A stretch of 64,000 nucleotides of DNA from Limnohabitans sp. Rim47 (GCF_001517545.1 NZ_FBYA01000001.1:840930-904929), one strand, 5' to 3'. Counted from the stretch's first letter, positions 7,660-16,549 are shown. Translations and numbers: made by a program. Notes: a model not told the origin generated them from the sequence alone.

Positions 7660-9591
7660 ATGATCGCTGAACACGACGAATCCCTGCTTGCCCAAGTGGC
7701 TGCGCTTCCGGCTTTGCCGGGGGTTTACCGCTACTTTGATGCACAGGGCAATGTGCTGTATGTCGGCAAGGCCAAGCAGCTTAAAAAGCGGGTGTCGAGC
7801 TATTTTCATAAAGACCATGGCGGCACGCGCATTGGTCACATGGTCAGCAAAATTGCCCGCATGGAGACCACGGTGGTGCGCTCCGAAGCCGAGGCGCTGC
7901 TGCTCGAAAACAACCTGATCAAGACGCTGAGCCCCCGCTTCAATATCTTGTTTCGGGACGACAAAACCTATCCCTACCTCAAGCTCACGGGCAATGGCAC
8001 GCTGTTTTTGAAGGCGTTAGACGAAGGCCCTGAGCCGCAGACCTTTCCCCGTGTGGCGTATTACCGGGGAGCGGTCGAGAAAAAGCACCGCTACTTTGGC
8101 CCTTTTCCCAGTGCTTGGGCGGTGAAAGAGTCGATTCAGCTGCTGCAAAAAGTGTTTCGCCTGCGCACCTGCGAAGACACGGTGTTTGCCAACCGCACCC
8201 GGCCTTGCTTGCTGTACCAGATCAAGCGTTGTTCAGGCCCGTGCGTCAACTTGATCAGCCCGCAGGCCTATGCCGACGACGTGCAGCACGCTGAGCGCTT
8301 TTTGAAGGGCGAGACCCAGGCGTTGTTGCAAGAGATGGAAGCGCGAATGATGGCGCACGCCGAACGGCTGGAGTTTGAGCTGGCTGCCGAGGTGCGCAAC
8401 CAGATGACGGCGCTGTCGCGGGTGTTGCACCAGCAGTCGGTGGACACGGGCACCGACACCGATGTGGACATTTTGGCGGTGCGGGTGCAGGGAGGCCGTG
8501 CCTGTGTGAACCTGGCCATGGTGCGCGGTGGACGGCATTTGGGTGACCGGGCCTATTTTCCGGCGCATGTCGAAGATGCGCATGCCTTGCAATCGGTCGA
8601 AGACGATGGCCAGCCGCAGGTGCCGGTCGACGTTCAGGTGCTTGAAGCCTTCATGGCCCAGCATTACATCGGCATTCCGGTGCCTGCAGCCTTGATCACC
8701 AGCGTGGCGGTGGACAGGGCCCTGGTGGCCGCCTTGTCGCAGCAAGCGGGGTACAAGATTGCCGCCGTGCACAACCCGCGTGAGCAGCGCCGGGTGTGGC
8801 TGTCGATGAGCGAGAAAAACGCCGACATCCAGCTGGCGCGGTTGTTGGCCGAAGAAGGTTCACAGCAAGCCCGCACCCGTGCGTTGGCCGATGCCCTCGA
8901 TTTGGCCCCGGACGATCTGGATGCATTGCACATCGAGTGTTTCGACATCTCGCACACGGCGGGCGAAAACACCCAGGCTTCTTGCGTGGTGTTTCGCCAA
9001 CACAAGATGCAAAGCAGCGAATACCGCCGCTACAACATCGAGGGCATCACGCCCGGGGACGATTACGCCGCCATGCGCCAAGTGCTGATGCGGCGCTACG
9101 GCAAGTTGGCTGAGGCATTGCGCAGTGCCGAAGGCACCGCCCGCTTGCCCGATCTGGTGCTGATCGACGGCGGCAAAGGCCAAGTGAGCATGGCGCGTGA
9201 GGTGTTCACGGATTTGGGACTGGACCTTTCGCGCATTGTGGGCGTCGAAAAAGGCGAAGGCCGCAAAGTGGGTTTGGAAGAGTTGGTGTTTGCCGATGGC
9301 CGCGACAAGGTTTATCTGGGCAAGGACTCGGCGGCCTTGATGCTTGTGGCCCAAATTCGCGATGAGGCGCACCGCTTTGCCATCACCGGCATGCGAGCGC
9401 AGCGGGCCAAGGTGCGCATGGGGGGCAGCAAGATTGAAGAGATCCCCGGCATTGGCCCGCGCAAACGTGCCAAATTGCTCCAGCGCTTTGGGGGCGTGCG
9501 TGGCGTGGAAAGTGCCAGCGTGGAGGACTTGGTGGGTGTGGAGGGGATTTCACGCGATTTGGCCGAGAGCATTTACAACGCCTTGCATTGA
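7660..9591 (+). CDS. uvrC: UvrABC system protein C
   Basis: Excinuclease subunit of nucleotide excision repair, 643 residues from the ATG at 7660. Domains in order: GIY-YIG nuclease (LPGVYRYFDAQGNVLYVGKA) making the 3' incision, a UVR motif around residues 220-260 that contacts UvrB, an RNase-H-like domain for the 5' incision (DISHTAGENTQASCVVF, DLVLIDGGKGQV), and a C-terminal helix-hairpin-helix pair (IPGIGPRKRAKLLQRFGG). The reading frame is open back to 7402, but that extension has no UvrC similarity and overlaps earP on the other strand. earP and uvrC are divergent with a 141-bp gap. Confidence 0.97.
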   Translation: MIAEHDESLLAQVAALPALPGVYRYFDAQGNVLYVGKAKQLKKRVSSYFHKDHGGTRIGHMVSKIARMETTVVRSEAEALLLENNLIKTLSPRFNILFRDDKTYPYLKLTGNGTLFLKALDEGPEPQTFPRVAYYRGAVEKKHRYFGPFPSAWAVKESIQLLQKVFRLRTCEDTVFANRTRPCLLYQIKRCSGPCVNLISPQAYADDVQHAERFLKGETQALLQEMEARMMAHAERLEFELAAEVRNQMTALSRVLHQQSVDTGTDTDVDILAVRVQGGRACVNLAMVRGGRHLGDRAYFPAHVEDAHALQSVEDDGQPQVPVDVQVLEAFMAQHYIGIPVPAALITSVAVDRALVAALSQQAGYKIAAVHNPREQRRVWLSMSEKNADIQLARLLAEEGSQQARTRALADALDLAPDDLDALHIECFDISHTAGENTQASCVVFRQHKMQSSEYRRYNIEGITPGDDYAAMRQVLMRRYGKLAEALRSAEGTARLPDLVLIDGGKGQVSMAREVFTDLGLDLSRIVGVEKGEGRKVGLEELVFADGRDKVYLGKDSAALMLVAQIRDEAHRFAITGMRAQRAKVRMGGSKIEEIPGIGPRKRAKLLQRFGGVRGVESASVEDLVGVEGISRDLAESIYNALH

Positions 9592-9636
9592 GTTCTTGGC
9601 CATTTAGCCCATCAAAACCCCGTTTGGCGTGCCACA

Positions 9637-10215
9637 ATGAAGGTCATGTTTTTCACGATCCCCACCATCATGACCTGGACGCGCATTGTCGCGATCCCTT
9701 TGATCATTGGCGTGTATTACCTGCAAAGCCTGACCGTGGAAACCCAAAACACGATCGCCACGATCATGTTTGTGCTGTTCGCCATCACCGATTGGCTCGA
9801 TGGCTTTTTGGCTCGCAAACTCAATCAAACCTCTGCTTTTGGTGCCTTTCTGGACCCGGTGGCTGACAAGTTTTTGGTGTGTGCCGCTTTGTTGATGTTG
9901 GTGCAGTTGGATCGGGTGCATGTGCTGATTGCCTTGGTCATCATTGGCCGCGAAATCGCCATTTCTTCTTTGCGCGAGTGGATGGCCCAGATTGGCGCGG
10001 GCAAGAGTGTGGCCGTCCACATGGTGGGCAAGCTCAAGACCACGGTGCAAATGGTGGCGATTCCGTTTTTGCTCTTCGATGGCATGCTGTTTGGCGTGAT
10101 CGACACCCGCATCTGGGGGGCGGTGTTGATCTTGATCGCCGCCGTGCTGACCATCTGGTCCATGGTTTATTACATGCAAAAGGCCCTGCCTGAAATCCGG
10201 GCACGGGTGAAATGA
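9637..10215 (+). CDS. pgsA: CDP-diacylglycerol-glycerol-3-phosphate 3-phosphatidyltransferase
   Basis: A 192-residue membrane enzyme that makes phosphatidylglycerol phosphate, the first committed step to phosphatidylglycerol and cardiolipin. The CDP-alcohol phosphotransferase signature is complete: Asp52, Asp55-Gly56, Ala59-Arg60, Gly69, Asp73 and Asp77. Several hydrophobic helices follow. The ATG at 9646 is an alternative start and gives the more usual MFFTIPT N-terminus; neither start has a good Shine-Dalgarno sequence. The gene follows uvrC by 45 bp, a conserved neighbourhood, and its stop overlaps the next start (ATGA). Confidence 0.95.
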   Translation: MKVMFFTIPTIMTWTRIVAIPLIIGVYYLQSLTVETQNTIATIMFVLFAITDWLDGFLARKLNQTSAFGAFLDPVADKFLVCAALLMLVQLDRVHVLIALVIIGREIAISSLREWMAQIGAGKSVAVHMVGKLKTTVQMVAIPFLLFDGMLFGVIDTRIWGAVLILIAAVLTIWSMVYYMQKALPEIRARVK

Positions 10216-11120
10216 CAGATTCCCAAGAGACAACGGCCTGGATCAAGGCCATGCCGGTCGTGTTCGTGCTGATCTGGAGCACCGGCTTCATCGTTGCCCG
10301 TTACGGCATGCCGCATGCACCGCCGTTCAGCTTTTTGCTGGTGCGTTACCTGCTATCTATTCTGTGTTTTTTGACCTGGATTTTGTTGGCCCGCGTCAAG
10401 TGGCCACAAAGCCGAATCCAGTTGTTGCACTTGGCGGTCACGGGCATTCTGATGCACGCAGGCTACTTGGGAGGCGTTTGGGCTGCGGTCAAGGCGGGCA
10501 TGGGTTCGGGTTTGTCGTCTCTGATCGTGGGCTTTCAGCCAGTCCTCACTGCCATTTGGTTGTCCTACAGCCTGCGCGGCTCAGATCAGCCGGGCGTGTC
10601 ACGCCGCCAGTGGTTGGGGCTGTTGCTCGGCTTTGCGGGTTTGCTCATGGTGGTTTGGCGCAAGCTGACTCTGGGCTCCCCCATGGATCACGTAACCACA
10701 CTCAACATGGCCTTTGCCATCGCCGCGTTGCTGAGCATCACCATCGGCACCCTTTATCAAAAGCGCTTTGTGCAGCCTTGTGATGTGCGGTCGGCCAATA
10801 CCGTTCAGTTGGTGGCCGCGTTGGTCGTCACCTTGCCGCTGGCCATGATGGAGCCCGAAAGCATGCACTGGAACGCCGAGTTGGCCGGGGCAATGGCTTG
10901 GTCGGTGCTGGGCTTGACGCTGGGCGGCAGCTCTTTGCTTTACATCTTGATTCAGCGCGGTGCGGCAGCGTCCGTCACCAGCCTGATGTACCTGGTGCCC
11001 CCCACCACGGCCATCATCGCCTGGCTGCTGTTTGGCGAGACCATCACAGCGGCTACCTTGGCAGGCACAGCCCTCACAGCAATGGGTGTGAGCTTGGTGG
11101 TCAGGCCGTCACGTAGGTGA
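10212..11120 (+). CDS. DMT family transporter (EamA domains)
   Basis: A 302-residue protein with about ten membrane helices arranged as two EamA repeats, the pattern of drug/metabolite transporters such as RhaT/YdcZ-like exporters. IWSTGFIVARYGMPHAPP near the N-terminus and SLMYLVPPTTAIIAWLLFGE near the C-terminus are the repeated helix motifs. It is translationally coupled to pgsA by an ATGA overlap and ends in an intrinsic terminator. The substrate is unknown; amino acids or purines are typical for the family. Confidence 0.87.
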   Translation: MTDSQETTAWIKAMPVVFVLIWSTGFIVARYGMPHAPPFSFLLVRYLLSILCFLTWILLARVKWPQSRIQLLHLAVTGILMHAGYLGGVWAAVKAGMGSGLSSLIVGFQPVLTAIWLSYSLRGSDQPGVSRRQWLGLLLGFAGLLMVVWRKLTLGSPMDHVTTLNMAFAIAALLSITIGTLYQKRFVQPCDVRSANTVQLVAALVVTLPLAMMEPESMHWNAELAGAMAWSVLGLTLGGSSLLYILIQRGAAASVTSLMYLVPPTTAIIAWLLFGETITAATLAGTALTAMGVSLVVRPSRR

Positions 11121-11140
11121 AAGCCCTTGTTGGGCTTTTT
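11120..11140 (+). terminator. Intrinsic terminator after the DMT gene
   Basis: A 7-bp stem AAAGCCC/GGGCTTT with a 5-base loop followed by Ts begins at the stop codon of the transporter and ends the uvrC-pgsA-DMT run. Confidence 0.7.
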
Positions 11141-11215
11141 GGCTAAGCTGATTCGGCTTGAGGGCGCTGCCCCTTCGATCCCCTTTTTTATTCTTTGAAC
11201 CAGAAAGTTTTTCCC

Positions 11216-12301
11216 ATGACCCAACATCGCATTGCCGTGATTCCAGGAGATGGCATTGGCAAGGAAGTCATGCCTGAAGGCTTGCGCGTCATGGACGCTG
11301 CGGCACGCAAATTTGGCATTGATCTGCGCTTCGACCACTTTGACTTTTCCAGCTGGGATTACTGCGAAAAGCATGGTCAGATGCTGCCCGACAACTGGAA
11401 AGACCAGATCGGTGGTCACGACGCGCTTTACTTTGGCGCAGTGGGTTGGCCTGACAAAATTGCCGACCATGTCTCTTTGTGGGGCTCGCTGCTGTTGTTC
11501 CGACGTGAGTTTGACCAGTACATTAATCTGCGCCCGGCCCGGTTGATGCCCGGCATCATCGCACCCGTGGTTCGGCGCGATGGCAGTGCTCGCCAGCCTG
11601 GTGAGATCGACATGTACATCGTGCGCGAAAACACCGAAGGCGAATATTCCAGCGTAGGCGGCCGCATGTTCCCTGGCACCGAGCGCGAAATCGTGATGCA
11701 AGAGTCCATCATGACCCGCATCGGGGTGGACCGTGTCTTGAAGTTTGCCTTTGAATTGGCCCAGAGCCGCCCAAAAAAACACCTGACCAGCGCCACCAAA
11801 TCCAATGGCATTGCGATCACCATGCCCTATTGGGACGAGCGCGTGGCCGAGATGGCCAAGGCCTATCCCGGCATCAGCGTCGACAAGTTCCACATCGACA
11901 TTTTGACCGCACATTTTGTGCAACGCCCCGACTTTTTTGACGTGGTGGTGGCCAGCAATTTGTTTGGCGACATCCTCAGTGATTTAGGTCCTGCATGCAC
12001 GGGCACCATTGGCATTGCCCCCAGCGCCAACCTGAACCCCGACCGCAAGTTTCCATCGCTGTTCGAGCCTGTGCATGGTTCAGCGCCGGACATCGCGGGC
12101 CAAGGTATTGCCAACCCCATCGGCCAGATTTGGTGTGGCGCCATGATGCTGGAATTTTTGGGCCACAAAGACGCACACGATGCGGTGTTGGGGGCCATCG
12201 AAAAGGTACTGGCCGCAGGCAAGGATGCACCACGAACCCCCGATTTGGGCGGCACTGCAAAAACCGCTGACGTGGGTCGCGCCATCGTCGAAGCACTTTA
12301 A
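11216..12301 (+). CDS. Tartrate/D-malate dehydrogenase (decarboxylating)
   Basis: A 361-residue member of the isocitrate/isopropylmalate dehydrogenase family, closest in motif to tartrate dehydrogenase/DmlA (YeaU). IPGDGIGKEV at the N-terminus, YIVRENTEGEYSSVGGR, and the metal-binding SNLFGDILSDL near residue 245 are present; HGSAPDIAGQGIANPIG forms the cofactor site. The enzyme oxidises D-malate or tartrate to a keto acid with NAD+ and Mn2+. The tartrate-type FPGTERE insert argues against LeuB, which would have a different active-site loop. The ATG at 11216 was chosen over an in-frame TTG at 11195. It is monocistronic with no regulator beside it. Confidence 0.86.
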   Translation: MTQHRIAVIPGDGIGKEVMPEGLRVMDAAARKFGIDLRFDHFDFSSWDYCEKHGQMLPDNWKDQIGGHDALYFGAVGWPDKIADHVSLWGSLLLFRREFDQYINLRPARLMPGIIAPVVRRDGSARQPGEIDMYIVRENTEGEYSSVGGRMFPGTEREIVMQESIMTRIGVDRVLKFAFELAQSRPKKHLTSATKSNGIAITMPYWDERVAEMAKAYPGISVDKFHIDILTAHFVQRPDFFDVVVASNLFGDILSDLGPACTGTIGIAPSANLNPDRKFPSLFEPVHGSAPDIAGQGIANPIGQIWCGAMMLEFLGHKDAHDAVLGAIEKVLAAGKDAPRTPDLGGTAKTADVGRAIVEAL

Positions 12302-12468
12302 AGGGGCGTAAATGACTGCAGGTGGCGCTTGTCGCCTGATCAAAAACTGTCGTGTGCTTCGCTGAATGGGTGTTTTCAAGGCTAGAATTCAAGCCCCACA
12401 GTCTCACTGTGAACCCCATTTCTAGTCCACTGCCGGTTGTGCCGGTTTGTCACCTCAAGAGGTTTCTT

Positions 12469-12741
12469 GTGAACAAAACAGAACTGATCGAACACATTGC
12501 AAAACAAGCAGACTTGTCCAAAGCTGCGGCCGGTCGCGCATTGGAAGCCACCATGGGCGCCGTGCGTGCTACCTTGAAAAAAGGCGGTACGGTGTCTTTG
12601 GTCGGATTCGGCACATTTGACGTGGCAAAACGTGCAGCCCGAGTTGGTCGCAATCCACGCACGGGTGCAGCGATTAAAATCAAGTCAGCCAAAGTTCCAA
12701 AATTCCGTCCAGGCAAGGCCTTGAAGGATGCTTTGAACTGA
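12469..12741 (+). CDS. hup: HU family DNA-binding protein
   Basis: A 90-residue nucleoid protein of exactly HU length. The DNA-contacting beta arm carries the family signature GFGTF followed by RNPRTG (residues 61-66). HU bends DNA non-specifically as a dimer. The start is a GTG preceded by AAGAGG at good spacing; the upstream in-frame extension back to 12352 has no similarity to HU. The stop is only 16 bp before a tRNA-Val gene, so the two are likely transcribed together and share the terminator at 12845-12872. Confidence 0.96.
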   Translation: MNKTELIEHIAKQADLSKAAAGRALEATMGAVRATLKKGGTVSLVGFGTFDVAKRAARVGRNPRTGAAIKIKSAKVPKFRPGKALKDALN

Positions 12742-12757
12742 CAATACTTTTCAGGTG

Positions 12758-12833
12758 GGGCGCTTAGCTCAGTTGGTAGAGCGGCTCCTTTACACGGAGT
12801 AGGTCGGCGGTTCGAGACCGTCAGCGCCCACCA
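12758..12833 (+). tRNA. tRNA-Val (TAC)
   Basis: A complete 76-base cloverleaf: acceptor GGGCGCT/AGCGCCC, D-arm GCTC...GAGC, anticodon stem closing a TTTACAC loop (anticodon TAC, valine), T-arm with GGTTCGAGACC, discriminator A and an encoded CCA end at 12831-12833. It sits between hup and ppiD with no promoter of its own visible in the 16-bp gap. Confidence 0.98.
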
Positions 12834-12844
12834 CCCCATAAAGT

Positions 12845-12872
12845 AAAGGCGAACCCAGTGTTCGCCTTTTTT
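12845..12872 (+). terminator. Intrinsic terminator of hup-tRNA-Val
   Basis: A perfect 10-bp stem AAAGGCGAAC/GTTCGCCTTT with a 5-base loop followed by a T run, located 11 bp after the tRNA. Confidence 0.92.
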
Positions 12873-12895
12873 CTTGACAACACGAGACTTCAAAC

Positions 12896-14809
12896 ATGTT
12901 TGATTCCATTCGCAACAACTCCAAAATCTTGATGGGGTTGTTGTTTCTGCTGGTGATTCCTTCCTTTGTGTTGTTTGGCGTCGAGGGTTACAGAAAGTTT
13001 GAAGACAAAGGTGCTGTGGTGGCCAAGGTGGATGGTCAAAAAATCACCCAGTCCGAGTGGGATGCTGCCCATCAGGCTGAAGTGGATCGCATCCGTGCTT
13101 CTGTCCCTAACTTGGATCCCAAACTGCTCGACTCGGCGCAAGCCCGCTACGCCACTTTGGACAAAATGGTCAATGAGCGCTTGATCGCTCGCGCATCTGA
13201 AAAACAACTCCTGGTCACCAGTGACCAGCGCTTGTCTCGCTACCTGCAACAAGATCCGTCCATTGCTGGTCTGCGTGGCGCAGACGGCAAACTGGACATG
13301 GAACGTTACCGTCAACTGGCGGCGAGCCAGGGTATGACGCCCGAAATGCTCGAAGCTCGTGTCCGTCGCGATCTGTCTAATCAACAAGTTCTTGCGGGTT
13401 TGCAAGCCTCAGTGTTTGCCACGCAGCGTCAAACCGACATGGCCTTAGATGCGTATTTGCAGCGCCGCGAAATTCAACTCAAGCGCTGGGCACCTTCTGA
13501 CTTTGCGGCCAAGGTTGAAGTGGTCGAAGCAGACCTGCAGCGTTATTACCAGGACAAATCAGAGCTTTTCCGCACGGTTGAAAATGTGGATGTTGAATTT
13601 TTGGTCTTGGATGTGGCTGCATTGCAAGCCAAGATCAATTTGCCTGAGCAAGACCTGAAGACCTACTACGAACAAAATCTGCAGCGCTTGGGTGGCCAAG
13701 AACAGCGCCGAGCCAGCCATATTTTGATCAACGCAGCGAAAGACTTGCCAGCGGCAGACAAGCAAAAAGCCCGCGCCAAGGCCGAAAGCCTGTTGGCTGC
13801 TGTGCGCAAGGCACCCAAAACTTTTGCGGATGTCGCTCGCAAGAATTCGGACGACACGGGTTCTGCCAGTCGTGGCGGTGATCTCGACTTTTTTGCACGC
13901 GGTGCGATGGTCAAACCTTTCGAAGATGCCGCATTTGCGCTTCAAAAAGGCGATGTCAGCGATATCGTTGAGTCGGATTTCGGTTTCCACATCATTCAAC
14001 TGACCGACATCAAATTGCCTCAAGCGCCTTCGTTCGAGTCCATGCGCCCCCAGCTAGAAGCCGATCTGCGCAAGCAACAAGCCCAGCGCCAGTTCGCCGA
14101 ATTGGCCGAGGTATTCAGCAACAGTGTTTATGAGCAATCTGACAGCTTGGCACCTGTGGCCGAGCGCTTGAAGTTGACGGTTCAAAAAGCCCAAGGCCTG
14201 ACCCAGACTCCTGCTTCGGGTGCTCAGGGTGTGTTGAATAACCCTAAATTGTTGCAAGCGGTTTTTTCTGAAGATGCGCTGGTCAAACGTCGCAACACCG
14301 CAGCCGTTGAGGTGGCCCCCAACACCTTGGTGTCTGCCCGTGTTGTCACGCATCGCCCGGCTGCTGTGCGTCCGTTTGAAGAAGTCAAAGCTGACGTTCG
14401 ACAGCTTTTGGTCCAGGCCAAAGCGGCTGAGTTGGCGAAAGCCGAGGGGCAATCCCGATTGGCCTCCTGGAAGACCGATCCATCACAGGCCAACTTGGGC
14501 AGTGCTTTGGCGGTGTCTCGGGATCAAGCTCAATCGTTGCCTCAAGCTGTTGTGGATGCCGCTTTGCGTGCTGACCCCTCAAAAATGCCCGCGTTGATGG
14601 GGGTCGATCTGGGCGCGCAGGGTTATGCCGTTGTTCGGGTTAATAAAATCGTGCCCCGGCCTGAAGTCAATGCGCAGCAGTCAGAGCAGAGCCGCGAGCA
14701 ATTTACACGCTTGTGGGCTCAGGCCGAATCGCAAGCCTACTTGGCCAGCTTGAAGGCGCAGTTCAAAGTTGAAATGTTCGCTGAAAAACCTCAAAAGATG
14801 GGCGATTGA
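12896..14809 (+). CDS. ppiD: Periplasmic folding chaperone PpiD (SurA N-domain, parvulin domain)
   Basis: A 637-residue inner-membrane-anchored chaperone. One membrane helix at about residues 11-29 is followed by a SurA-like N-terminal domain (about 35-165, with VAKVDGQKIT and LDKMVNERLI), a parvulin-type PPIase domain (about 270-365, with RRASHILI, FADVARKNSDD, GGDLDFFARGAMVKPFE and FGFHIIQLTDIK) and a C-terminal helical domain. PpiD sits at the Sec translocon and helps fold exported proteins. Length matches the family. It starts 24 bp after the preceding terminator, and tRNA-His follows. Confidence 0.94.
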   Translation: MFDSIRNNSKILMGLLFLLVIPSFVLFGVEGYRKFEDKGAVVAKVDGQKITQSEWDAAHQAEVDRIRASVPNLDPKLLDSAQARYATLDKMVNERLIARASEKQLLVTSDQRLSRYLQQDPSIAGLRGADGKLDMERYRQLAASQGMTPEMLEARVRRDLSNQQVLAGLQASVFATQRQTDMALDAYLQRREIQLKRWAPSDFAAKVEVVEADLQRYYQDKSELFRTVENVDVEFLVLDVAALQAKINLPEQDLKTYYEQNLQRLGGQEQRRASHILINAAKDLPAADKQKARAKAESLLAAVRKAPKTFADVARKNSDDTGSASRGGDLDFFARGAMVKPFEDAAFALQKGDVSDIVESDFGFHIIQLTDIKLPQAPSFESMRPQLEADLRKQQAQRQFAELAEVFSNSVYEQSDSLAPVAERLKLTVQKAQGLTQTPASGAQGVLNNPKLLQAVFSEDALVKRRNTAAVEVAPNTLVSARVVTHRPAAVRPFEEVKADVRQLLVQAKAAELAKAEGQSRLASWKTDPSQANLGSALAVSRDQAQSLPQAVVDAALRADPSKMPALMGVDLGAQGYAVVRVNKIVPRPEVNAQQSEQSREQFTRLWAQAESQAYLASLKAQFKVEMFAEKPQKMGD

Positions 14810-14836
14810 GCCGCTAAAAAGCCTTGAGCTTCAGGC

Positions 14837-14842
14837 TATAAT
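14837..14842 (+). promoter_or_regulatory. -10 element of tRNA-His
   Basis: A perfect TATAAT lies 11 bp before the tRNA-His gene, the right distance for a short 5' leader. No convincing -35 hexamer is visible at 16-18 bp. Confidence 0.65.
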
Positions 14843-14853
14843 ATCGATCTACG

Positions 14854-14929
14854 GTGGCTGTAGCTCAGTTGGTAGAGTCCAGGATTGTGATTCCTGTTGT
14901 CGTGGGTTCGAGCCCCATCAGCCACCCCA
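14854..14929 (+). tRNA. tRNA-His (GTG)
   Basis: A complete 76-base cloverleaf: acceptor GTGGCTG/CAGCCAC, D-arm GCTC...GAGT, anticodon stem CAGGA/TCCTG with loop TTGTGAT (anticodon GTG, histidine), T-arm GTGGGTTCGAGCCCCAT, discriminator C and encoded CCA. The genome also encodes the G at -1 (position 14853) that histidyl-tRNA synthetase requires. Confidence 0.98.
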
Positions 14930-14936
14930 AAAATTT

Positions 14937-14972
14937 AAAAAAGCCCTTCCGAATCCGGTGGGGCTTTTTTTT
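14937..14972 (+). terminator. Intrinsic terminator of tRNA-His
   Basis: A 10-bp stem AAAAAAGCCC/GGGCTTTTTT with a 14-base loop and a T tail begins 8 bp after the tRNA. Confidence 0.88.
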
Positions 14973-15025
14973 GTGCATCACTTTGTTTGTGGTGCCGACT
15001 TGTCCCGTGTTGATCACTTGATACC

Positions 15026-15052
15026 CCCTGTTTATCCACAGGGTTATCCCGT
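15026..15052 (+). promoter_or_regulatory. DnaA-box-like sites in the dnaB promoter
   Basis: TTATCCACA at 15032-15040 is a perfect match to the strong E. coli DnaA box. A second partial match, TTATCCCGT, follows at 15044-15052. The first box also lies within a short inverted repeat CCCTGT-N6-ACAGGG. They sit directly upstream of, and overlap, the predicted dnaB -35 element. Function is inferred. Confidence 0.6.
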
Positions 15053-15079
15053 GACGCCCAGTGCGGTGGGGGCTAACAT
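15051..15079 (+). promoter_or_regulatory. Candidate sigma70 promoter of dnaB
   Basis: GTGACG (15051-15056) and TAACAT (15074-15079) are separated by 17 bp, giving a plausible sigma70 promoter with a start near 15086, about 18 bases before the dnaB ATG. Confidence 0.5.
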
Positions 15080-15103
15080 CGCCTTTTGATTTGCCGGTTC
15101 TAA

Positions 15104-16522
15104 ATGTCTGCTGTTTTCTCTCCCCATTTGAGCGAGTTTCCCTCGGATCTGTCTTCCGACAGCCAAATTGCCAAGTTGCGCGTTCCACCCCATTCCATCG
15201 AGGCCGAGTCGAGTGTCTTGGGTGGTTTGTTGCTGGACAACGCAGCTTGGGATCGGGTGGGTGACTTGCTGGTTGATTCGGATTTTTACCGTCATGAGCA
15301 CAAGTTGATCTATGCCGCGATTGGTGCATTGATCAACGCCTCGAAACCTGCTGACGTGATCACTGTCAGTGAGCATCTGCAAAACCAGGGCAAAACCGCA
15401 GAAATGGGCGGTTTGGTTTATCTGAATTCCTTGGCTCAATACGTGCCCAGCGCCAGCAATATTCGACGTTATGCCGAGATCGTTCGCGAACGTTCAATTT
15501 TGCGCAAGCTGGTGACGGCGAGTGACGAGATCGCTACCAACGCGTTTAACCCGCAGGGCAAAGCGATTGATCGCATCCTGGACGAAGCAGAGCAAAAGAT
15601 CTTCAACATCGGTGAAGAAGGCTCGCGCATGAAGCAGGGTTTTCAGTCGATGGACACGCTGGTGGTCGAACTGCTTGACCGCGTACAGGAAATGGCCGAC
15701 AACCCCAATGACATCACGGGTGTGCCAACAGGTTTTTACGATTTGGACCGCATGACATCCGGTTTGCAGCCGGGCGACATGGTGGTCTTGGCGGCACGTC
15801 CGTCCATGGGTAAGACGGCCTTTGCGATCAACATCGCTGAGCACGTGGCCTTGAACGAGGGTTTGCCGGTGGCCGTGTTTTCCATGGAAATGGGCGCATC
15901 TCAATTGGCAGTTCGCGTGGTCGGCTCGATCGGTCGCATCGACCAAGGGCATTTGCGCACAGGCAAGCTCAGTGACGACGAGTGGCCTCGCTTGACAGAA
16001 GCCATTGAAAAACTGCGCACGGTTTCTCTGCACATTGATGAAACCCCGGGGCTCACACCTTCGGAGCTGCGTGCCAATGCCCGCCGTTTGGCGCGACAGT
16101 GCGGCAAGTTGGGTTTGATTGTGGTGGACTATTTGCAGCTCATGAGCGGTTCAGGCGGCTCGGGTGGCGACAACCGTGCGACCGAGTTGGGTGAAATCTC
16201 ACGTGGCCTCAAAATGCTGGCCAAAGAATTGCAGTGCCCGGTGATTGCACTGTCGCAGTTGAACCGAAGTGTGGAGCAACGCACCGACAAGCGCCCCATG
16301 ATGAGCGATTTGCGAGAGTCCGGCGCGATCGAGCAAGACGCCGACATCATCATGTTCATTTACCGCGATGACTACTACAACAAGGATTCCAAAGATCCTG
16401 GCGTGGCAGAAATCATCATTGGCAAACAGCGTAACGGTCCCACAGGCACGGTCCGTTTGACCTTCCTGAAGAACCTGACACGTTTTGAAAGCCTGGCGTC
16501 GGGTCTGAGCGACGATTACTGA
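15104..16522 (+). CDS. dnaB: Replicative DNA helicase DnaB
   Basis: A 472-residue hexameric replicative helicase. The N-terminal collar domain (about 25-125) includes IEAESSVLGGLLLDN and the primase-contact region; the RecA-like C-terminal domain carries Walker A RPSMGKT (about 230-236), Walker B LIVVDYLQLM and the arginine-finger region REIS/LRESGAIEQDAD. No intein is present. There is no clear Shine-Dalgarno sequence before the ATG. In many betaproteobacteria dnaB follows rpsF-priB-rpsR-rplI; here it is a lone gene after tRNA-His, with DnaA-box-like sites in its promoter. Confidence 0.97.
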   Translation: MSAVFSPHLSEFPSDLSSDSQIAKLRVPPHSIEAESSVLGGLLLDNAAWDRVGDLLVDSDFYRHEHKLIYAAIGALINASKPADVITVSEHLQNQGKTAEMGGLVYLNSLAQYVPSASNIRRYAEIVRERSILRKLVTASDEIATNAFNPQGKAIDRILDEAEQKIFNIGEEGSRMKQGFQSMDTLVVELLDRVQEMADNPNDITGVPTGFYDLDRMTSGLQPGDMVVLAARPSMGKTAFAINIAEHVALNEGLPVAVFSMEMGASQLAVRVVGSIGRIDQGHLRTGKLSDDEWPRLTEAIEKLRTVSLHIDETPGLTPSELRANARRLARQCGKLGLIVVDYLQLMSGSGGSGGDNRATELGEISRGLKMLAKELQCPVIALSQLNRSVEQRTDKRPMMSDLRESGAIEQDADIIMFIYRDDYYNKDSKDPGVAEIIIGKQRNGPTGTVRLTFLKNLTRFESLASGLSDDY

Positions 16523-16549
16523 GACCCGACCGGTTTTACCAGTGAGCGC

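Noticed and set aside
7519..7839. N-terminal extension of earP
   Set aside because: It would overlap the uvrC start on the other strand; EarP similarity begins only at about 7506-7518.
15028..15041. CTGT-N6-ACAG before dnaB as a LexA box
   Set aside because: The LexA consensus needs eight bases between the half-sites; here there are six, and the DnaA-box reading explains the core better.
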